64,000 nucleotides of DNA, taken from assembly GCA_963573305.1 (NCBI GenBank), contig OY754327.1:144500855-144564854 (forward strand), given 5' to 3'. Shown piece by piece: positions 61,261 through 64,000 of this stretch; position 1 is the first letter of the stretch, and each line of letters starts with the position of its first letter. Origin of the DNA: Pyrrhosoma nymphula (taxonomy: Eukaryota; Arthropoda; Insecta; Odonata; Coenagrionidae). A program made the translations under genes and the position numbers. The notes below the pieces were generated by a model. That model had not been told where the DNA came from, searched no databases, and was given only the letters and a program-made list of their open reading frames with translations.

Positions 61261-62274
61261 CACGCCTTGAAGCCATTCGTCATATTATTAACTCCCTCTA
61301 AAATCTCTGTCCTGATATTTAATCAGATCTTAATCGTTTGCCGTTTTCATTTTTGCCTCCTTCCCTTCCATTCTCCCTCATTGGGCCCGTCGCTTGAATT
61401 ACTTCTCTCGGAAATTAGCAGCGGGATACGTGGGAACGTGTGAAGGTGTGAGTTTTGAGAGCTCGAATAAAAGGGACTGGGGCAATCGGGATCGCGGTCG
61501 TGAATCACGGCCGCAGGTAGTTTTATCACTTTACTGGCTCAGTTGAGGTCTATATGTTTCTTTTAGTTTCTAAGTATTGTTGCCCATTTTGGTCTTTCAT
61601 TGGCCTAATTTTGATCACCAGGTAAAATCTGAACTCCGTGAAATGTGCTTGAATACATTTATCATTCTTTCTTACTGGTAAGATTCATTGCCAGAGCGAG
61701 AGAGTTCACTGTAATCTTTACAACCATTTTTTATGATCTTATTAATTCTAGTTTAATTGATTTAGTGACAAATTGGTGGCACAATTATGTTGTAGTAGTG
61801 GCTGAGCGTAAATACGTACGTAAGAACTAAAGTTTATATAATTGCATTTCTTTGCCGTGACAATGGAGAAATCCTCATATCCTCTCCATCTAAATGATTT
61901 TTAGGTATGTACTGTCTCTTCTGATAATTCTCATATAGTTCAGCATATGATTTATTTTAGGCGTGACTTTCTCGAACAATCTTATAAAATGTTTTGTTTA
62001 AAAAAAATCCTAAAATAGTGATCTGGTTTCTTAATATATATATTTCGAAGGAAGTCATCTTATGAAAATGTTAAGCAAATCATTCTTGATTGCTATAAAA
62101 AGAGACGTGGTAGGTAATCTTATTGAAAATACCTATTCTTCATATTCAAAGATGAAAAGCAGCGTTACTCTTATCGAAATGCAGCAAAATATCTGAGCAA
62201 CAGGCGCACGAGCTGCATATGATAACTCGCTGAAATTCCTTCCATTGGAATAAAAACGCCCTTCTTTCATTTGC
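61261..62274. other. AT-rich stretch, nothing recognised
   Basis: No features recognised. Confidence 0.5.
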
Positions 62275-62530
62275 CATTCGAGACACTTGCCTTCCTCCTA
62301 TTTGCTGCTCGTCTGTTACGATTCGATCTCTCACTCCTCATTGCTTCCTCCATCTTCCACTTGGTCTCCATCTCTTTCATGCAAATTCTCCCCTTTCAAG
62401 TGTCACTTATTTTATTTGCTGTTAAAAGGATTATCCCTTTTTACGACGCCATCAAAAGCTCCCCTTTCCTTCCCAAACACTTCTCTCCCTCCTTTTTTTC
62501 GCTCCTTCCATTCTCCCTGAATCTTTTGCA
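62275..62530. repeat. Pyrimidine-rich island
   Basis: T/C-rich on the plus strand, less GC-rich than most other islands. No gene seen. Confidence 0.45.
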
Positions 62531-64000
62531 TTGCCATGAAGAGGCAAACTCTTTCCTTTTTTCGAGAGGCATTCTGTTATTGGGGGAAGAGGGCTGACTG
62601 AGGAGTGCCTCTTTCGTGAGTGGTAGGAGGAAAGAAAATAGGCACTTCTCTCTCATTCGCATTTTCGGTCCTTTTAACGAGAAGGGAAGAGCCAAAACAA
62701 TGTACCCGTCGTACACAATGAAGGCGTTTTATACGGAAATGGACGTCCCATCCATTTTAATTCGCATTTTTTCGCACATCCCTTTCAGCTTGAGAATCGC
62801 TTGGATTTTAGTGCGAAGAGTCGCGTTGATTTTATGCTGCAAACATTTTTGCATATGTATTGTTAGATGTTTTCACTCCTTATGTCCAAACCAACGCAAA
62901 GGAATCAATCTTTTTCCATGTGGAATTCCGATGGTTAATGCTTATAGCGCTACCAAATGCCCGCGTATTACGACTCTACTTTAGTTGAACATATTTTTCC
63001 CAATGATTAATTTATTGATAAAAATTAATGTTTTTCAGTTTTTTATTTTCCTAAAATCTGTTTACAGAATGAGCATAAGTACATTGCAGTAATTTTACTA
63101 TTTAATTCATACCCTGGTTTCCAATTGATCTAACTCTCATTATAACCTTATTTTTTTATACAGGACTTACTCCGAGCCTTGAGACACTCTGAGAGTTATA
63201 ACATTGGCCCTTCTGATAAATATTAGCCTTTCTTTACATATCCTTAAAAAGATGCAAAAGGTAACATGATAATTGAAGTAGCATGATTGGAATATTATCA
63301 TCGGTCATCAATAGATGTGCTTGCTTTGAAAGATATGAATTATTATTAAAATATTACTATTCTTTACATTCCCGGATTTTGTCCTCAATATTATCATAAC
63401 TCATTAGGGTGGTATTGAGATACATGTCACTATTAACAACAAATACCTCACTTAGTACAATTCTGTCATACCCGAAAATAAGTCTTTACTAGAAAATGCA
63501 TAAATGCTACCCACAGAGTGTCTTGGCAAGTGAACGTTACTAGCACGTTTTAGTGGAAAACACTTGAGTTCAGACAAAACTTTCGTAGATAAAAATGGTG
63601 ATTATGGTATAATGACTTTATTACGTTCAAGGCGGGCCTATTTTTGTCCCCATTTTAGGAAAAAGCCATAGAGAAAATACTTGGTCGCTTGCTCGCCGCG
63701 AAATTCTAATAACATTTAAGTGGCTTTGATGCCAATTGTGCGCAGTTATTAACGGTGGGAATGCGCGGTATTTACTTTACACCACTTCGAGTGTTGGGAT
63801 CGAGTAATGCCAGCTTTTGGCGGGTAGGGGGGTGTACGTCACGACTAGAGAAGAAAGGAAAAACAACAGCTGAGGAACGGGAATCGCGTTTCGCTGACAA
63901 TATCGTTCATCACAGCATTGGGGCGAGAGCGAGGAAGGTATGAACCCTTTTGCCACGTAACGAGCGGATCGCCAGCGTCACGATGACGAGGCGCTTGTGG
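62531..64000. other. AT-rich stretch, nothing recognised
   Basis: AT-rich to about 63,730, then less AT-rich with CpG to the window end. The 122-codon frame at 62,616-62,984 has no recognisable domain. Confidence 0.45.

Noticed and set aside
1..64000. CRISPR array, bacterial operon or phage module
   Set aside because: No regularly spaced direct repeats, no closely packed long genes and no ribosome-binding-site pattern. The composition and transposons are those of an animal nuclear genome.

Overview
The window looks like intergenic or intronic DNA from a large arthropod genome, most likely an insect. This is inferred from the transposon families present: a Ty3-type LTR retrotransposon with the arthropod-style Gag, RTE-like LINE fragments, tRNA- and 5S-like short repeats, and small terminal-inverted-repeat elements. 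The bulk is AT-rich and single-copy-looking, with no bacterial-style gene packing. I found no host protein-coding exon I can support and no intact tRNA, rRNA or snRNA gene. Most long open frames are low-complexity Pro/Ser/Leu or Arg/Gly/Glu reading of polypyrimidine or polypurine tracts.

The clearest coding feature is a 3'-truncated Ty3/Metaviridae-type retrotransposon at 41,943-44,376 (+). It has a putative 5' LTR, a primer-binding site matching the 3' end of tRNA-Trp for 17 nt, a gag frame of about 300 codons, a canonical -1 slippery heptamer that leads exactly into the pol frame, and a pol remnant (protease, then reverse transcriptase). The copy is dead: the protease active-site Asp is replaced, the two Asp codons of the RT catalytic box are deleted with a frameshift, and RNase H, integrase and the 3' LTR are absent.

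Older repeats lie elsewhere. LINE 3' ends are at 7.9-8.2 kb (-), 25.1-25.3 kb (+) and 31.9-32.2 kb (-). The last ends in a perfect 54-bp foldback. A LINE endonuclease domain is at 10.3-10.85 kb (+), and a doubtful LINE scrap is at 52.1-52.3 kb. A 302-bp MITE is at 9.48-9.79 kb. Two hAT-like ends rich in GTCTCG face each other at 8.5 and 12.05 kb. A 161-bp inverted repeat at 25.36-25.52 kb contains a hammerhead-like core. A 5S-rRNA-like sequence is at 18.94-19.05 kb, and tRNA-like SINE heads are at 11.5, 45.5 and perhaps 19.35 kb. MITE-like palindromes or ends are at 54.0 and 58.9-59.1 kb.

The other large-scale feature is about twenty GC-richer islands in which one strand is almost all pyrimidine or all purine, about 0.2-0.9 kb each. 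They recur through the window, and several switch abruptly from purine to pyrimidine. Between these features the sequence is AT-rich DNA in which I see nothing recognisable. All similarity calls are by eye against remembered families; no search was run.
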